A DNA stretch of 64,000 bases from NCBI RefSeq assembly GCF_013035315.1, contig NZ_WQHP01000004.1:248001-312000 (forward strand), given 5' to 3'. The translations under genes and the position numbers were made by a program. Each line of letters opens with the position of its first letter. Position 1 is the stretch's first letter. Shown here one piece after another: positions 44,121-52,802 of this stretch. This DNA is from Ruegeria arenilitoris. Its GTDB lineage: Bacteria; Pseudomonadota; Alphaproteobacteria; Rhodobacterales; Rhodobacteraceae. The notes beneath the pieces were generated by a model. That model saw only the letters and a program-made list of their open reading frames with translations. It ran no database searches and was not told where the DNA came from.

Positions 44121-44584
44121 TTCTTCAATCCCTCAGGAATTCCTGTTTTCATTATGTTTTCCCGGATTTTCCGGGCCAGTCGTGCGAATTCAGCGGTTTC
44201 ATCAGCGTCAAGGCCGGCGGCACGGTGGAACAATGCTCCGGCTTCCAAGACCAGCATTTGCCGCATCTCCTGACCCTTGTCGGTCAGTACCAGCAACCAT
44301 GCCCGGCGGTCTGCAGGATCGCGCTGACGGGCTAGATACCCGGCCTCTTCCAACGCGTCGGCTGTTGATGTGATGGTCGACGGCACCGTCAGCATGTCTG
44401 CTGCAAGAACACCCATCCGTTTAGGCTCATCAAGCTTGATGACCATGTGGCATTCCTGGTGGCTCAGCTCGACCTCAAGGGCGGCAAAGCTTTCTTCCAG
44501 CTTCCAGTAGAGCGCATAGACGCCCATCATCGCCTGCATTTCGGGGCTGAGGCGCCGCACCAGCGCGCTGTCGTCATATGTCAT
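44117..44584 (-). CDS. MarR-family transcriptional regulator
   Basis: A 155-residue winged-helix regulator. The DNA-binding part runs from KRMGVLAADMLTVPSTITST to the wing QRDPADRRAWLLVLTDKG, the classic DxRxxxVxLT-like MarR motif. It is first in marR-MFP-RND and probably represses this operon until a ligand binds, as usual for such loci. The ATG at 44584 is preferred to an in-frame TTG at 44641. It overlaps the adaptor gene by 4 bases. Confidence 0.92.
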   Translation of the reverse strand: MTYDDSALVRRLSPEMQAMMGVYALYWKLEESFAALEVELSHQECHMVIKLDEPKRMGVLAADMLTVPSTITSTADALEEAGYLARQRDPADRRAWLLVLTDKGQEMRQMLVLEAGALFHRAAGLDADETAEFARLARKIRENIMKTGIPEGLKK

Positions 44585-44751
44585 CGGCGAATCCGTTTGC
44601 GATTTCGCAGTGGCATATACTTCGAAAAATGAACTATTCAAGAACTGAAGTTGAATTGGTCGGAATCTTTTACATTCCCTTGGGTCACCTCTCTTGATCT
44701 GGCCCTGCTATGACTGCATTTTGGGCAAATCCGAAACATTCAGGTCTTATC

Positions 44752-45876
44752 ATGTACACGCCCGCGATCACCGGCTCCGGTGTTTTCACCCCCGAAAACG
44801 TCATCACCAACGCCGAGCTTGTCACCGCGTTCAACGCTTATGCCGACAAGATGAATGCCCAAAACGCAGACGCGATTGCGGCGGGTGACATAGAGCCGAT
44901 GCAGCATTCGTCAGAAGAATTCATCGTCAAGGCATCCGGCATCAAGAACCGGTATGTGATGGACAAAGACGGCGTGCTGAACCCCGATGTGATGCATCCG
45001 CTTCTGCGTCAGCGCAGCGATGACGAGCCGGGCATCATGACCGAGATGGCCGTGGATGCGTGCAAAAAGGCTTTGGCCCAAGCCGGGCGGACGGCCGAGG
45101 ACGTGGATCTGGTGATCTGCGCCGCCTCAAACCACGAACGCGCCTACCCCGCGATTGCGATTGAAATTCAGCAAGCCCTTGGAATCAAAGGGTTTGGCTT
45201 TGACATGAACGTCGCCTGTTCCTCGGCCACGTTCGGCATTCAGGCCGCGGCTGACATGGTGCGGTCTGGCTCGGTTCGGTCGGCGCTGGTCGTGAACCCC
45301 GAGATCTGCTCGGGCCACTTGGAATGGCGCGACCGCGATTGCCATTTCATCTTTGGCGACGTCGCAACGGCTACGCTGATCGAACGGATCGAGGACGCGC
45401 AGGGCCCGCATTTCGAAATCCTGTCGACCCGCTGCGCCACCGAGTTTTCGAACAACATCCGTAACAACAACGGCTTCCTGCGCCGCTCACGCCCGGACGG
45501 CGTGGTCGACCGCCGCGACATGCAGTTCATGCAAAACGGTCGCAAAGTTTTCAAAGAAGTGTTGCCGATGGTCAGCAAGCACATCTCGGATCACATGGAT
45601 ACGGAAGGTGTGAACAGCGATGACCTGAAACGCCTGTGGCTGCACCAAGCCAACAAGACGATGAACGACTTCATCGGCAAAAAGGTTCTTGGCCGCGAAC
45701 CAGAAGCGGGCGAGCAGCCCAACATCCTGCAGGACTATGCCAACACATCTTCGGCCGGGTCGATCATCGCGTTCTCCAAGTATTCGGATGACCTTGTGGA
45801 CGGCGATGTCGGCCTGATTTGTTCCTTCGGTGCAGGCTATTCGGTGGGTTCAGTTATTGTAAAGCGGCACGGTTGA
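44752..45876 (+). CDS. 3-Oxoacyl-ACP synthase III family protein (beta-ketodecanoyl-ACP synthase type)
   Basis: A 374-residue KAS III-like enzyme. Catalytic Cys156 is in NVACSSATF, His298 in LHQANKTMN and Asn331 in YANTSSAGS. It is longer than housekeeping FabH (about 320) and resembles the Pseudomonas PA3286 type, which condenses octanoyl-CoA with malonyl-ACP and so shunts beta-oxidation products into fatty acid synthesis. That specificity is by family resemblance. It stands alone, divergent from the efflux operon; no fabD, acpP or plsX is nearby, which also argues against canonical fabH. Confidence 0.85.
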   Translation: MYTPAITGSGVFTPENVITNAELVTAFNAYADKMNAQNADAIAAGDIEPMQHSSEEFIVKASGIKNRYVMDKDGVLNPDVMHPLLRQRSDDEPGIMTEMAVDACKKALAQAGRTAEDVDLVICAASNHERAYPAIAIEIQQALGIKGFGFDMNVACSSATFGIQAAADMVRSGSVRSALVVNPEICSGHLEWRDRDCHFIFGDVATATLIERIEDAQGPHFEILSTRCATEFSNNIRNNNGFLRRSRPDGVVDRRDMQFMQNGRKVFKEVLPMVSKHISDHMDTEGVNSDDLKRLWLHQANKTMNDFIGKKVLGREPEAGEQPNILQDYANTSSAGSIIAFSKYSDDLVDGDVGLICSFGAGYSVGSVIVKRHG

Positions 45877-46167
45877 GCGTGCGCCTCGACCAGCGATTAC
45901 AGGGCAAAGTTCGACGCGGTCTGTGAGAAGAATGCGCCCACTTAACCGCTACAAAATCGCACAAATCTGCGGATTTTGACGCAGCAAACATACCTACAGT
46001 TTCGATTGAGGTCTAGATTTCGCACATCCGCGCCACATCCGGCGCGCATGGGTTCAAGCAAATTGGCAAGACGTGTTCTTGCATCACCAACCAAAAGTAC
46101 CTGAATAAGGTACTGGCTTTTTCGTTGTCATGAGCTCGCGGGATCCGCGCCCAACCACTTGGAGATT
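45877..46167. other. Non-coding stretch downstream of the KAS III gene
   Basis: The 291 bases between the convergent KAS III and hypothetical genes hold no reading frame with a plausible start and no strong hairpin or promoter that I can support. Confidence 0.5.
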
Positions 46168-46629
46168 TCAGCTCACGCTTTCTTCTTCCAGGTGCAGCTT
46201 CATATCCAGCAGGACCTGTTGCAGCAGGCTGGTTTCCTTCAAAAGGCGCTTGGCTTCGTTCACGGTGATGATGCCGTCCTCGATCGCCGACTGATATTCG
46301 GTCATCAACATCGCAAACCGCTGGCTCAGCGCGATGACGTCTGAGTTCACACCACCAGTACGGGGGCTGTCGTCATTGCGGCCATCGTAGGACAGGGTGA
46401 TGTTCTTCAGGTCAGCAAGCGCCGAGGTGACGTGCGGGAAGGTCGCAACCGCCTCGAGCCGCGCAACGGCGTCCACCGGCATGAACCGGTCAGCGTGTTC
46501 GATATTGTCGGAGTAGTAACGGCCCAAAGTGGCTTTGGATTTGCTGGTAATCTCGCAGGCGGATTCGATTCCCACGTCTTTGACCAGCGCTTCAGTGTGT
46601 TTTTTCAGGTAGGCCCCGATATCTGCCAT
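46168..46629 (-). CDS. Conserved protein of unknown function
   Basis: A 153-residue soluble protein beginning MADIGAYLKKHTEALVKDVG. I do not know its function. The N-terminal third (GIESACEITSKSKATLGRYY) looks like a helix-turn-helix of the phage-regulator kind, and the C-terminal part is helical and acidic (ITVNEAKRLLKETSLLQQVL). No membrane segment or catalytic motif is seen. The ATG at 46629 with AAAGG upstream is preferred to one 24 codons earlier. A DNA-binding role is inference. Confidence 0.7.
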   Translation of the reverse strand: MADIGAYLKKHTEALVKDVGIESACEITSKSKATLGRYYSDNIEHADRFMPVDAVARLEAVATFPHVTSALADLKNITLSYDGRNDDSPRTGGVNSDVIALSQRFAMLMTEYQSAIEDGIITVNEAKRLLKETSLLQQVLLDMKLHLEEESVS

Positions 46630-46983
46630 ACTTTTACCTTTACTGCCTGTAGCCCCCACAACATCTGCCCGTGCGGGGGAAAGGGAGAAGAAATTTCCCA
46701 TACTCGATTCATAATTGAAATGTCATATGTTGGCTATCCCTCAGATATGCGGGGGTTTTGTGAGTGAGTGGCGGCTTTTCATGCCGGTAACGAGTGTTTG
46801 CGGGGCATTTTTAGCCCTGCTTTGGGTAGGCCGCATGTTGGCCGACGGCGTCGTCGTTGTTGAGGCGGGGGTATCCATCCCCAATGGGCTTACGCTCGAC
46901 CCTCGTCAGCGATAGCGGCGACGTCGCTTAATCAGGACTTTTGACCACTTGCCCGCAGGGTTAAGGCGTTTTAGACCCGGCCC
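46630..46983. other. Upstream region of tdk with a 10-bp palindrome
   Basis: A 354-base gap between divergent genes. It contains a perfect palindrome GCGACGTCGC (46918-46927), 57 bases before the tdk ATG. A 44-codon frame at 46781-46915 has a hydrophobic start but no clear ribosome-binding site; I do not call it a gene. Confidence 0.4.
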
Positions 46984-47562
46984 ATGGCAAAGCTCTATTT
47001 CAACTATTCGACGATGAACGCGGGGAAATCGACCGTGTTGCTGCAGGCCTCGCACAATTATCGCGAGCGCGGTATGGACACCTACCTGATGACTGCAGCC
47101 CTGGACGGACGGGCCGGGATTGGCAAGATCGCTTCACGTATTGGAATATCGGCTGAAGCCGACACATTCGCCGTTGGCGATGACGTGTTTTCGATGATTG
47201 AACAACGCCTTGCCCAAGGCGAGATTGCCTGCGTCTTTATCGATGAAGCGCAGTTTCTGACCGAGGACCAAGTCTGGCAACTGGCCCGCGCAGTGGATGA
47301 TTTGCGCGTGCCTGTGCTGGCTTATGGGCTTCGCGTAGATTTTCAGGGTCGCCTGTTTCCAGGCTCAGCCGCCTTGTTGGCGCTGGCGGATGAGATGCGC
47401 GAGGTGCGCACTATCTGCAAATGCGGGCGCAAGGCCACGATGGTGATCCGACAGGACGAAAACGGCAACGCCATCACCGAAGGCGCACAGGTACAGATCG
47501 GCGGCAACGAGACCTATGTCTCGCTTTGCCGCAAACACTGGCGTGAAGCCGTCGGCGATTAA
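46984..47562 (+). CDS. tdk: Thymidine kinase
   Basis: A 192-residue type II thymidine kinase that phosphorylates thymidine to dTMP in salvage. The P-loop is STMNAGKST, the DExQ-like catalytic segment is CVFIDEAQFL, the lasso region contains GLRVDFQGRLFPGS, and the zinc ligands are CKCGRKA and CRKHW near the C-terminus. Length matches E. coli Tdk (205). Its stop shares bases with the stop of the convergent dehydrogenase gene (TTAA). Confidence 0.95.
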   Translation: MAKLYFNYSTMNAGKSTVLLQASHNYRERGMDTYLMTAALDGRAGIGKIASRIGISAEADTFAVGDDVFSMIEQRLAQGEIACVFIDEAQFLTEDQVWQLARAVDDLRVPVLAYGLRVDFQGRLFPGSAALLALADEMREVRTICKCGRKATMVIRQDENGNAITEGAQVQIGGNETYVSLCRKHWREAVGD

Positions 47563-48509
47563 ACCGGGTTAGGTAACAGTCGACCTTCGGCAAAGGCCGC
47601 AACGTTATCCAGCGCCATATTGCCCATATCTGTACGCACCTCTTCGGTTGCCGTACCGAGATGAGGCAGCAACGTAACGTTCTCCATATCACAAAGGGCC
47701 TGCGGAACGGTGGGCTCGAACTCGTAAACATCCAGCCCCGCCCCTGCAATCTGACCGGATTGCAATGCGGCGATGAGGGCCGCCTCGTCCACCACCTCGC
47801 CACGGGCGATGTTGATCAGGATGCCCGACGGTTTCATCGCCTCCAACACTTGCGCATTAATCAGGTGGTGCGTCTCGGCACCGCCCGGAACTGCGAGCAC
47901 CAGGAAATCGACCGCTGCGGCCAGCTCTTCAAGGTTCAGGATGTTCTCGGCTGGAAACTCTACCTCTTTCGGACTGCGGGATTGATAGGCCACGTCCATG
48001 CCGAAGCCGAAATGACAGCGCCAGGCGATGGCCTGACCAATCCTGCCCATCCCTACAATCCCGACACGTTTTCCGGTCACATGGTGCCCCAGCATTTGCG
48101 TCGGATGCCAGCCCTGCCATTTGCCTGAACGGACCAGCCTTTCGCCCTCTCCCGCGCGGCGGGCAGTCATCAGCAACAGGGTCAGCGCGATGTCAGCAGT
48201 GGCATCTGTCACGGCACCAGGTGTGTTGGTGACTTGCACTCCGGCCGCCTGCGCAGCAGCGACGTCGATATGGTTGTAGCCCACGCCGAAATTGGCCAGC
48301 AATTTGCAACGCGGCTCTGGCACCTCGGCAAAAATCTCAGCCGAAAACTGATCGCCTAGGGTGGGAACGACCACATCGAACTCGGACAGCGCTCGGCGCA
48401 TTTCGTCAGGCGACATGGGCAAGGTGCTGCTGCGGATCTCTACATCGAAGGCGGCGCGGGCACGCTCTTCAACGGCAGCGGTCATGGGGCGGGCGATCAG
48501 CAGTTTCAT
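47559..48509 (-). CDS. D-2-hydroxyacid dehydrogenase (glyoxylate/hydroxypyruvate reductase-like)
   Basis: A 316-residue NAD(P)-dependent dehydrogenase of the D-isomer 2-hydroxyacid family. The Rossmann motif is VGIVGMGRIGQAIA; the catalytic Arg, Glu and His lie in NIARGEVVDE, LDVYEFEP and LLPHLGTATEE. The FGVGYNHIDVAAA start resembles GhrB/glyoxylate reductases, which would fit a glyoxylate-metabolising cell with bhc genes, but substrate cannot be fixed by eye. It is the last gene of ybjN-proC-csaA-dehydrogenase and its ATG overlaps the csaA stop by one base. Confidence 0.9.
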   Translation of the reverse strand: MKLLIARPMTAAVEERARAAFDVEIRSSTLPMSPDEMRRALSEFDVVVPTLGDQFSAEIFAEVPEPRCKLLANFGVGYNHIDVAAAQAAGVQVTNTPGAVTDATADIALTLLLMTARRAGEGERLVRSGKWQGWHPTQMLGHHVTGKRVGIVGMGRIGQAIAWRCHFGFGMDVAYQSRSPKEVEFPAENILNLEELAAAVDFLVLAVPGGAETHHLINAQVLEAMKPSGILINIARGEVVDEAALIAALQSGQIAGAGLDVYEFEPTVPQALCDMENVTLLPHLGTATEEVRTDMGNMALDNVAAFAEGRLLPNPV

Positions 48510-48847
48510 CAGTGCATCCGCCCGCCTACGGGAACCTGATCATCCGGTCCGATCAAAACGATCTCACCGTTCTCATCCGGCAGGCCCAGAACCAGAACCT
48601 CGGACATGAAGCGCCCGATCTGGCGCGGCGGGAAGTTGACGACGGCCATCACCTGCTTACCGACTAACGCCGAAGGGTCGTAATGCGCTGTGATCTGGGC
48701 CGAGGTTTTGCGTTCGCCAATTTCGTCGCCAAAGTCGATCCACATCTTGATCGCTGGTTTGCGGGCCTCGGGGTATGGTTCCGCACGTAAGACTTTGCCG
48801 ACGCGAATGTCGACTTTCATAAAATCGTCGAATGAAATCTCACTCAC
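48509..48847 (-). CDS. csaA: CsaA-type tRNA-binding domain protein
   Basis: A 112-residue protein made of a single EMAP/Trbp111-like OB fold. MKVDIRVGKVLRAEPYPEA and IDFGDEIGERKTSAQI, then VVNFPPRQIGRFMSEVLVLG are family blocks. CsaA proteins bind tRNA as dimers and were also proposed as secretion chaperones. The start is GTG with AGGAG upstream, inside the last 8 bases of proC; its stop overlaps the next gene by one base. Translation is therefore coupled on both sides. Confidence 0.9.
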   Translation of the reverse strand: MSEISFDDFMKVDIRVGKVLRAEPYPEARKPAIKMWIDFGDEIGERKTSAQITAHYDPSALVGKQVMAVVNFPPRQIGRFMSEVLVLGLPDENGEIVLIGPDDQVPVGGRMH

Positions 48848-49655
48848 GGGACAGCTCCTTGGATCGTTCGGTAGCAGCCCTGACCGCGCGGTGCAGCAGG
48901 CCGGGGAAACCCTCTTGCTCGTGCATCAGCACTTCAAGCGCGGCTTGCGTGGTACCGTTGGGCGACGTGACGTTGATGCGCAGTTGCGACGGGTCCTCTT
49001 CGGCCGCCATGGCCAAGGCCCCTGCCCCGGCTACTGTGGATTTGGCCAGCTTCATCGCAAGATCATGCGGCAAACCCTGTGCTTGCCCTGCTGCAGCCAG
49101 CGTTTCGATCAAATGGAAGACGTAAGCAGGCCCCGAACCGCTGAGACCGGTCACCGCGTCCATCTGCCCCTCGTCATCAAGGCGAACGGTTTCGCCGATG
49201 GCGGACAAAAGACCCTCGGCCAAAGCAACATCGTCATCAGAAGCAACCGAGTTACCGATCAGCGCCGTGATTCCCTGGCGGATTGCAGCAGGGGTGTTTG
49301 GCATGGCACGCACGATTGGCGTGCCTTGACCCAAAACGGTCTCGAATGTCGCTATGGATGTCCCGGCCGCAACGGACACGAACAGGCTGCGGCCCCCGCC
49401 TAGCGCTGTGATTGCAGGCAGCGCTTCGCCCATCATCTGAGGCTTTACAGCCACCAACACAACAGCCGGGGCTTCGGGCAACGGAGTGTTGATGTTGACA
49501 CCCTGCGCTTTCAGCCAGTCTGAGGGGTGCGGATCCACAACCCAGACGGCTGACGCAGGAAGGCCATGCTCTAACCATCCGGCGAGCATGGCCGATCCCA
49601 TCTTGCCGCATCCCAGAAGTACCAGCCCCTGCTCGGCGACACGTGACATATCCAT
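48840..49655 (-). CDS. proC: Pyrroline-5-carboxylate reductase
   Basis: A 271-residue NAD(P)H-dependent enzyme making proline from P5C, the reverse of the first PutA step encoded at the left end of the window. The Rossmann motif is LVLLGCGKMGSAMLAG; VKPQMM, RAMPNTPAAI and the C-terminal dimer/active region LSGSGPAYVFHLIE and VTSPNGTTQAAL are diagnostic. It lies between ybjN (36-base gap) and csaA (8-base overlap) in one operon. Confidence 0.96.
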   Translation of the reverse strand: MDMSRVAEQGLVLLGCGKMGSAMLAGWLEHGLPASAVWVVDPHPSDWLKAQGVNINTPLPEAPAVVLVAVKPQMMGEALPAITALGGGRSLFVSVAAGTSIATFETVLGQGTPIVRAMPNTPAAIRQGITALIGNSVASDDDVALAEGLLSAIGETVRLDDEGQMDAVTGLSGSGPAYVFHLIETLAAAGQAQGLPHDLAMKLAKSTVAGAGALAMAAEEDPSQLRINVTSPNGTTQAALEVLMHEQEGFPGLLHRAVRAATERSKELSRE

Positions 49656-49691
49656 GATTGCCCCTCTCCTTATTCGGTTCGGGGCAAAGCT

Positions 49692-50192
49692 TTACGCGCG
49701 GCCATAGGCCTCTGCAATGGCGACCTGCATGGCCTCTTCCGGGTCACGGTTGCCCCAGGTGACCAATTGGATCGCCGGATAGTAGCGCTCGGCGCTGAGG
49801 ACTGCGGCATTGATCATCGTATCGATCTGTTCCGGGCTGGCCGTCTGGCCGCCGGCCAGAACCAGACCGTAACGGTAGACCATCAGTTTCTGGTTGGCCC
49901 AGTAGGTAAAGGCCCCGGCCCAGCACTGGTCGTTCATCTTGTTGAGCAGCTCATAAAGCTCGCTCTGACGCTCGGACGGCGGATCCATTTCAAAGGAACA
50001 CACCATGCGCAGCGTTTCATCATAGTTGGACCAGGCCAGCGTAATCGAGTAGGTTCGCCACTGCCCCTCGACAGCCATGGCGATCTGATCATCCCCGATC
50101 CGGTCAAAATCCCAGTCGTGATGTTCGGCAAGATGTTCAACAATGTCGATTGGATGAAGGTCTTCTTCGAGAAACTGCTCGGAAAGGGCCAT
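49692..50192 (-). CDS. YbjN-domain protein
   Basis: A 166-residue soluble protein of the YbjN / type III secretion chaperone-like superfamily. HPIDIVEHLAEHHDWDFDRI at the start and LYELLNKMNDQCWAGAFTY in the middle are typical of the alphaproteobacterial YbjN group, whose function is unknown (stress phenotypes are reported in enterobacteria). It is first in the operon with proC, csaA and the dehydrogenase; the promoter should lie in the 312-base gap upstream. Confidence 0.85.
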   Translation of the reverse strand: MALSEQFLEEDLHPIDIVEHLAEHHDWDFDRIGDDQIAMAVEGQWRTYSITLAWSNYDETLRMVCSFEMDPPSERQSELYELLNKMNDQCWAGAFTYWANQKLMVYRYGLVLAGGQTASPEQIDTMINAAVLSAERYYPAIQLVTWGNRDPEEAMQVAIAEAYGRA

Positions 50193-50504
50193 AATGCCAC
50201 CTCACTAATCTCTAGCCTTTTAGGGGCTGGCAGCGCCCCAACGCTAGTTGCTTGCTCTACAAGCCGGGCTTCCCCAGTCTGCCTGTACTAGATATGGTGC
50301 GCCGCGCATGAGGTTCTGGCAACCCTATTTATTGGGGATAACAGCAATAAGTTGTGGACAGTCGGCAACGGCGATCAAAATATTGGCGTCGCCCCCAGCT
50401 TTGTCTTGATTAAATTCAGCGAGGCGTCAGAATGCACAACACCGCACAACCCAAGACTGGATTGCGCGGCGCCTGACTTGTCCCAAAAATCGTGAGCGGT
50501 GGAC
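50193..50504. other. Intergenic region between ubiK and ybjN
   Basis: A 312-base gap between two minus-strand genes. It holds an inverted repeat TTATTG (50330-50335) / CAATAA (50346-50351) and nearby TTGTGGACA, but no plausible gene or clear terminator. The ybjN promoter presumably lies here. Confidence 0.4.
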
Positions 50505-50753
50505 TTACTTGTCCAGTTTGGCTTCCAACGCGGCGATGCGCGCCTCGAGTGCTGCGTTTTCTTCACGCGCTTTCTGGGCCATGGCACGCACGGCGTCGAA
50601 CTCTTCGCGGGTGACGAAATCGCGGTCGGCCAACCAGCGGTCGATCATCGACTTCATCGCGTTCTCGGCCTCTTCCCGCGCGCCCTGCGCGACGCCCATG
50701 GCGTTAGTCATCAGTTGGGAAACGTCATCAAGAATCTTATTGCGGGTCTGCAT
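50505..50753 (-). CDS. ubiK: Ubiquinone biosynthesis accessory factor UbiK (BMFP family)
   Basis: An 82-residue protein of the membrane-fusogenic BMFP/YqiC family. UbiK assists UbiJ-dependent late steps of ubiquinone synthesis. The N-terminal amphipathic part (KILDDVSQLMTNAMGVAQGA) binds membrane and the C-terminal third is a coiled coil (AALEARIAALEAKLDK) that trimerises. E. coli UbiK is 96 residues. It is divergent from lgt across 97 bases. Confidence 0.9.
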   Translation of the reverse strand: MQTRNKILDDVSQLMTNAMGVAQGAREEAENAMKSMIDRWLADRDFVTREEFDAVRAMAQKAREENAALEARIAALEAKLDK

Positions 50754-50850
50754 GGCTTTACTCCGGTATCTCGGCTGGTCTCTATATGGGTAAAGATTGG
50801 CCCGGGCTCAAGGTTGACTTGCCCTGCCAACCCCGGGCAATGAGACGCAT

Positions 50851-51738
50851 ATGCAGGCTGTTTTGAATTTCCCCGATTTGTCTCCCGAAGTTTTCTCGAT
50901 CTCTTTGTTCGGGATGGAGTTCGCATTGCGCTGGTACGCGCTGGCTTATATCGCAGGGATTCTGATCGCGTGGCGGTTGGGCGTGATGGCGCTGAAGCGC
51001 CCTGCCCTGTGGCCCGCAGAAACCCCACCAATGAAGCCACAACAGTTGGAGGACCTGATCACCTGGATCATCCTCGGCGTAATCCTTGGTGGGCGTCTTG
51101 GGTTCGTGCTGTTTTATCAGCCCGCCTATTACCTGTCGCACCCGCTGGAAATACTTAAGATTTGGCAAGGCGGCATGGCTTTCCACGGCGGCCTGCTTGG
51201 CGTTGTGGTGGCCTCCTACCTTTACGCCCGACGCCACCAAATACCCATGTTGTCCCTGGCCGATCTTATCGCACATGCGGTCCCGCCAGGCCTTTTACTG
51301 GGACGGTTGGCGAATTTCACCAATGCCGAACTTTGGGGACGCCCTTCCGAGGTACCTTGGGCGGTGATCTTTCCGGGTGCCGCGGCGCAGGACTGTCCCG
51401 GCGTTGTTGCAGGCATGTGCGCCCGCCACCCCTCACAGCTATACGAAGCCGCGCTGGAAGGGTTGCTGCTGGGTGCTCTGGTACTGTGGATGGCCTATCG
51501 GCGTGGGGCTTTTCACAAACCCGGCCTGATCATGGGCGTTTTTCTTGCCGGCTACGGCGCTTCGCGTTTCATTGTCGAGTTTTTCCGCCAACCGGATGCT
51601 CAATTTATCTCTCCGGGTAACCCGCTGGGGCTGGCGTGGCAGTTGGGCGGATACGGGCTGACGATAGGGCAACTTCTTTCCCTGCCGATGATCGCCCTTG
51701 GCCTGTGGTTCGCGTGGCGCGCGCGACGCCCCTCATGA
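50851..51738 (+). CDS. lgt: Prolipoprotein diacylglyceryl transferase
   Basis: A 295-residue inner-membrane enzyme with about seven membrane segments that transfers diacylglycerol from phosphatidylglycerol to the lipobox Cys of prolipoproteins. The signature reads [20 protein letters not shown], and the essential His is in [11 protein letters not shown]; Tyr in FYQPAYYL is also conserved. It is needed by the several lipoproteins predicted in this window. It starts the operon lgt-midA-pgeF and overlaps the next gene as ATGA. Confidence 0.97.
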   Translation: MQAVLNFPDLSPEVFSISLFGMEFALRWYALAYIAGILIAWRLGVMALKRPALWPAETPPMKPQQLEDLITWIILGVILGGRLGFVLFYQPAYYLSHPLEILKIWQGGMAFHGGLLGVVVASYLYARRHQIPMLSLADLIAHAVPPGLLLGRLANFTNAELWGRPSEVPWAVIFPGAAAQDCPGVVAGMCARHPSQLYEAALEGLLLGALVLWMAYRRGAFHKPGLIMGVFLAGYGASRFIVEFFRQPDAQFISPGNPLGLAWQLGGYGLTIGQLLSLPMIALGLWFAWRARRPS

Positions 51739-52802
51739 GCTTGAAGGACCACCTGTTGGCGCAAATCGCGCTGAACGGACCGCTCAGCGTTGCGGAATAC
51801 ATGACGGAATGCCTGATGCACCCCGAGTTCGGGTATTACTCCACCCGCGACCCGTTAGGTGCGCAGGGGGATTTCGTGACCGCGCCGGAAATCTCTCAGA
51901 TGTTCGGAGAGCTGATCGGGTTGTGTCTGGCGCAAACCTGGATGGATCAGGGAAAACCAGAACAGTTCGCTCTGGCTGAGTTTGGCCCCGGGCGCGGGAC
52001 CTTGATGGTCGACATCCTGCGCGCAACCCGCACTGTGCCTGGCTTTCTCGCTGCGGCTCAAATCGTTCTGCTTGAAGCCTCACCTACTCTGCGCCGCACT
52101 CAGTCCCAAACTTTGGGCGAATACGATCCGAAATGGATCGACTCGGTATCCGACCTACCCGACGCCCCGCTGTTTCTGGTTGCGAACGAATTTTTTGACG
52201 CCTTGCCCATTCGCCAATTTCTGCGCGACGGGGACGGTTGGCGCGAACGGCTGATCGGAGTCGAAGGCGAATCGCTGGCGTTCGGGTTGGGCCCACATGG
52301 CCCGCAGGTGGCCCTGTCAGACCGGCTGCAAGACACGAAAGACGGCGATCTGGTCGAACTCTGCGCAGCGGCCATTCCGATTCTAACCGTTGTCGCAGGT
52401 CGCATAGCCACCCATGGCGGCGCGGCGTTGATCGTAGACTACGGAGATTGGCATTCGCTTGGAGATACATTTCAAGCATTGCAGTCCCATGACCGGGTGG
52501 ACCCATTGGCGGCTCCGGGACAGTCGGACCTGACCGCGCAGGTGGATTTTGAACCCCTCGCCCTTGCAGCACGCGCAGCCGGGTGTGCCCATACGCGCCT
52601 GACGCCCCAGGGAGTGTTCCTCGAACGGCTGGGAATCACCGCGCGCGCGCAAGCGCTGGCCGCGCCACTCGGCGGGTCTGAGCTTGAGTCCCTTGTTGCC
52701 GCACATCGCAGGTTGACGCACCCCGACGAAATGGGAAACCTGTTCAAGACGCTGGGCCTCTACCCCTCATATGCTGCACCTCCACCGGGACTGGAACCAT
52801 GA
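51735..52802 (+). CDS. SAM-dependent methyltransferase, MidA/NDUFAF7 family
   Basis: A 355-residue class I methyltransferase of the former DUF185 group. The SAM site is [40 protein letters not shown] at the start and [10 protein letters not shown] in the second half are family markers, as is [14 protein letters not shown]. The human homologue NDUFAF7 methylates an arginine of the complex I subunit NDUFS2. The bacterial substrate is not known. It is coupled by ATGA to lgt and to pgeF. Confidence 0.9.
   Translation: MSLKDHLLAQIALNGPLSVAEYMTECLMHPEFGYYSTRDPLGAQGDFVTAPEISQMFGELIGLCLAQTWMDQGKPEQFALAEFGPGRGTLMVDILRATRTVPGFLAAAQIVLLEASPTLRRTQSQTLGEYDPKWIDSVSDLPDAPLFLVANEFFDALPIRQFLRDGDGWRERLIGVEGESLAFGLGPHGPQVALSDRLQDTKDGDLVELCAAAIPILTVVAGRIATHGGAALIVDYGDWHSLGDTFQALQSHDRVDPLAAPGQSDLTAQVDFEPLALAARAAGCAHTRLTPQGVFLERLGITARAQALAAPLGGSELESLVAAHRRLTHPDEMGNLFKTLGLYPSYAAPPPGLEP

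Noticed and set aside
46781..46915. A 44-codon frame with a hydrophobic start before tdk
   Set aside because: There is no clear ribosome-binding site, no lipobox or full membrane helix, and no family resemblance; chance is as likely.
50328..50372. DnaA-box-like sequences (TTGGGGATAA and TTGTGGACA) suggesting an origin
   Set aside because: Only two imperfect boxes occur, without an AT-rich unwinding block or origin-linked genes such as dnaA, hemE or parAB nearby.
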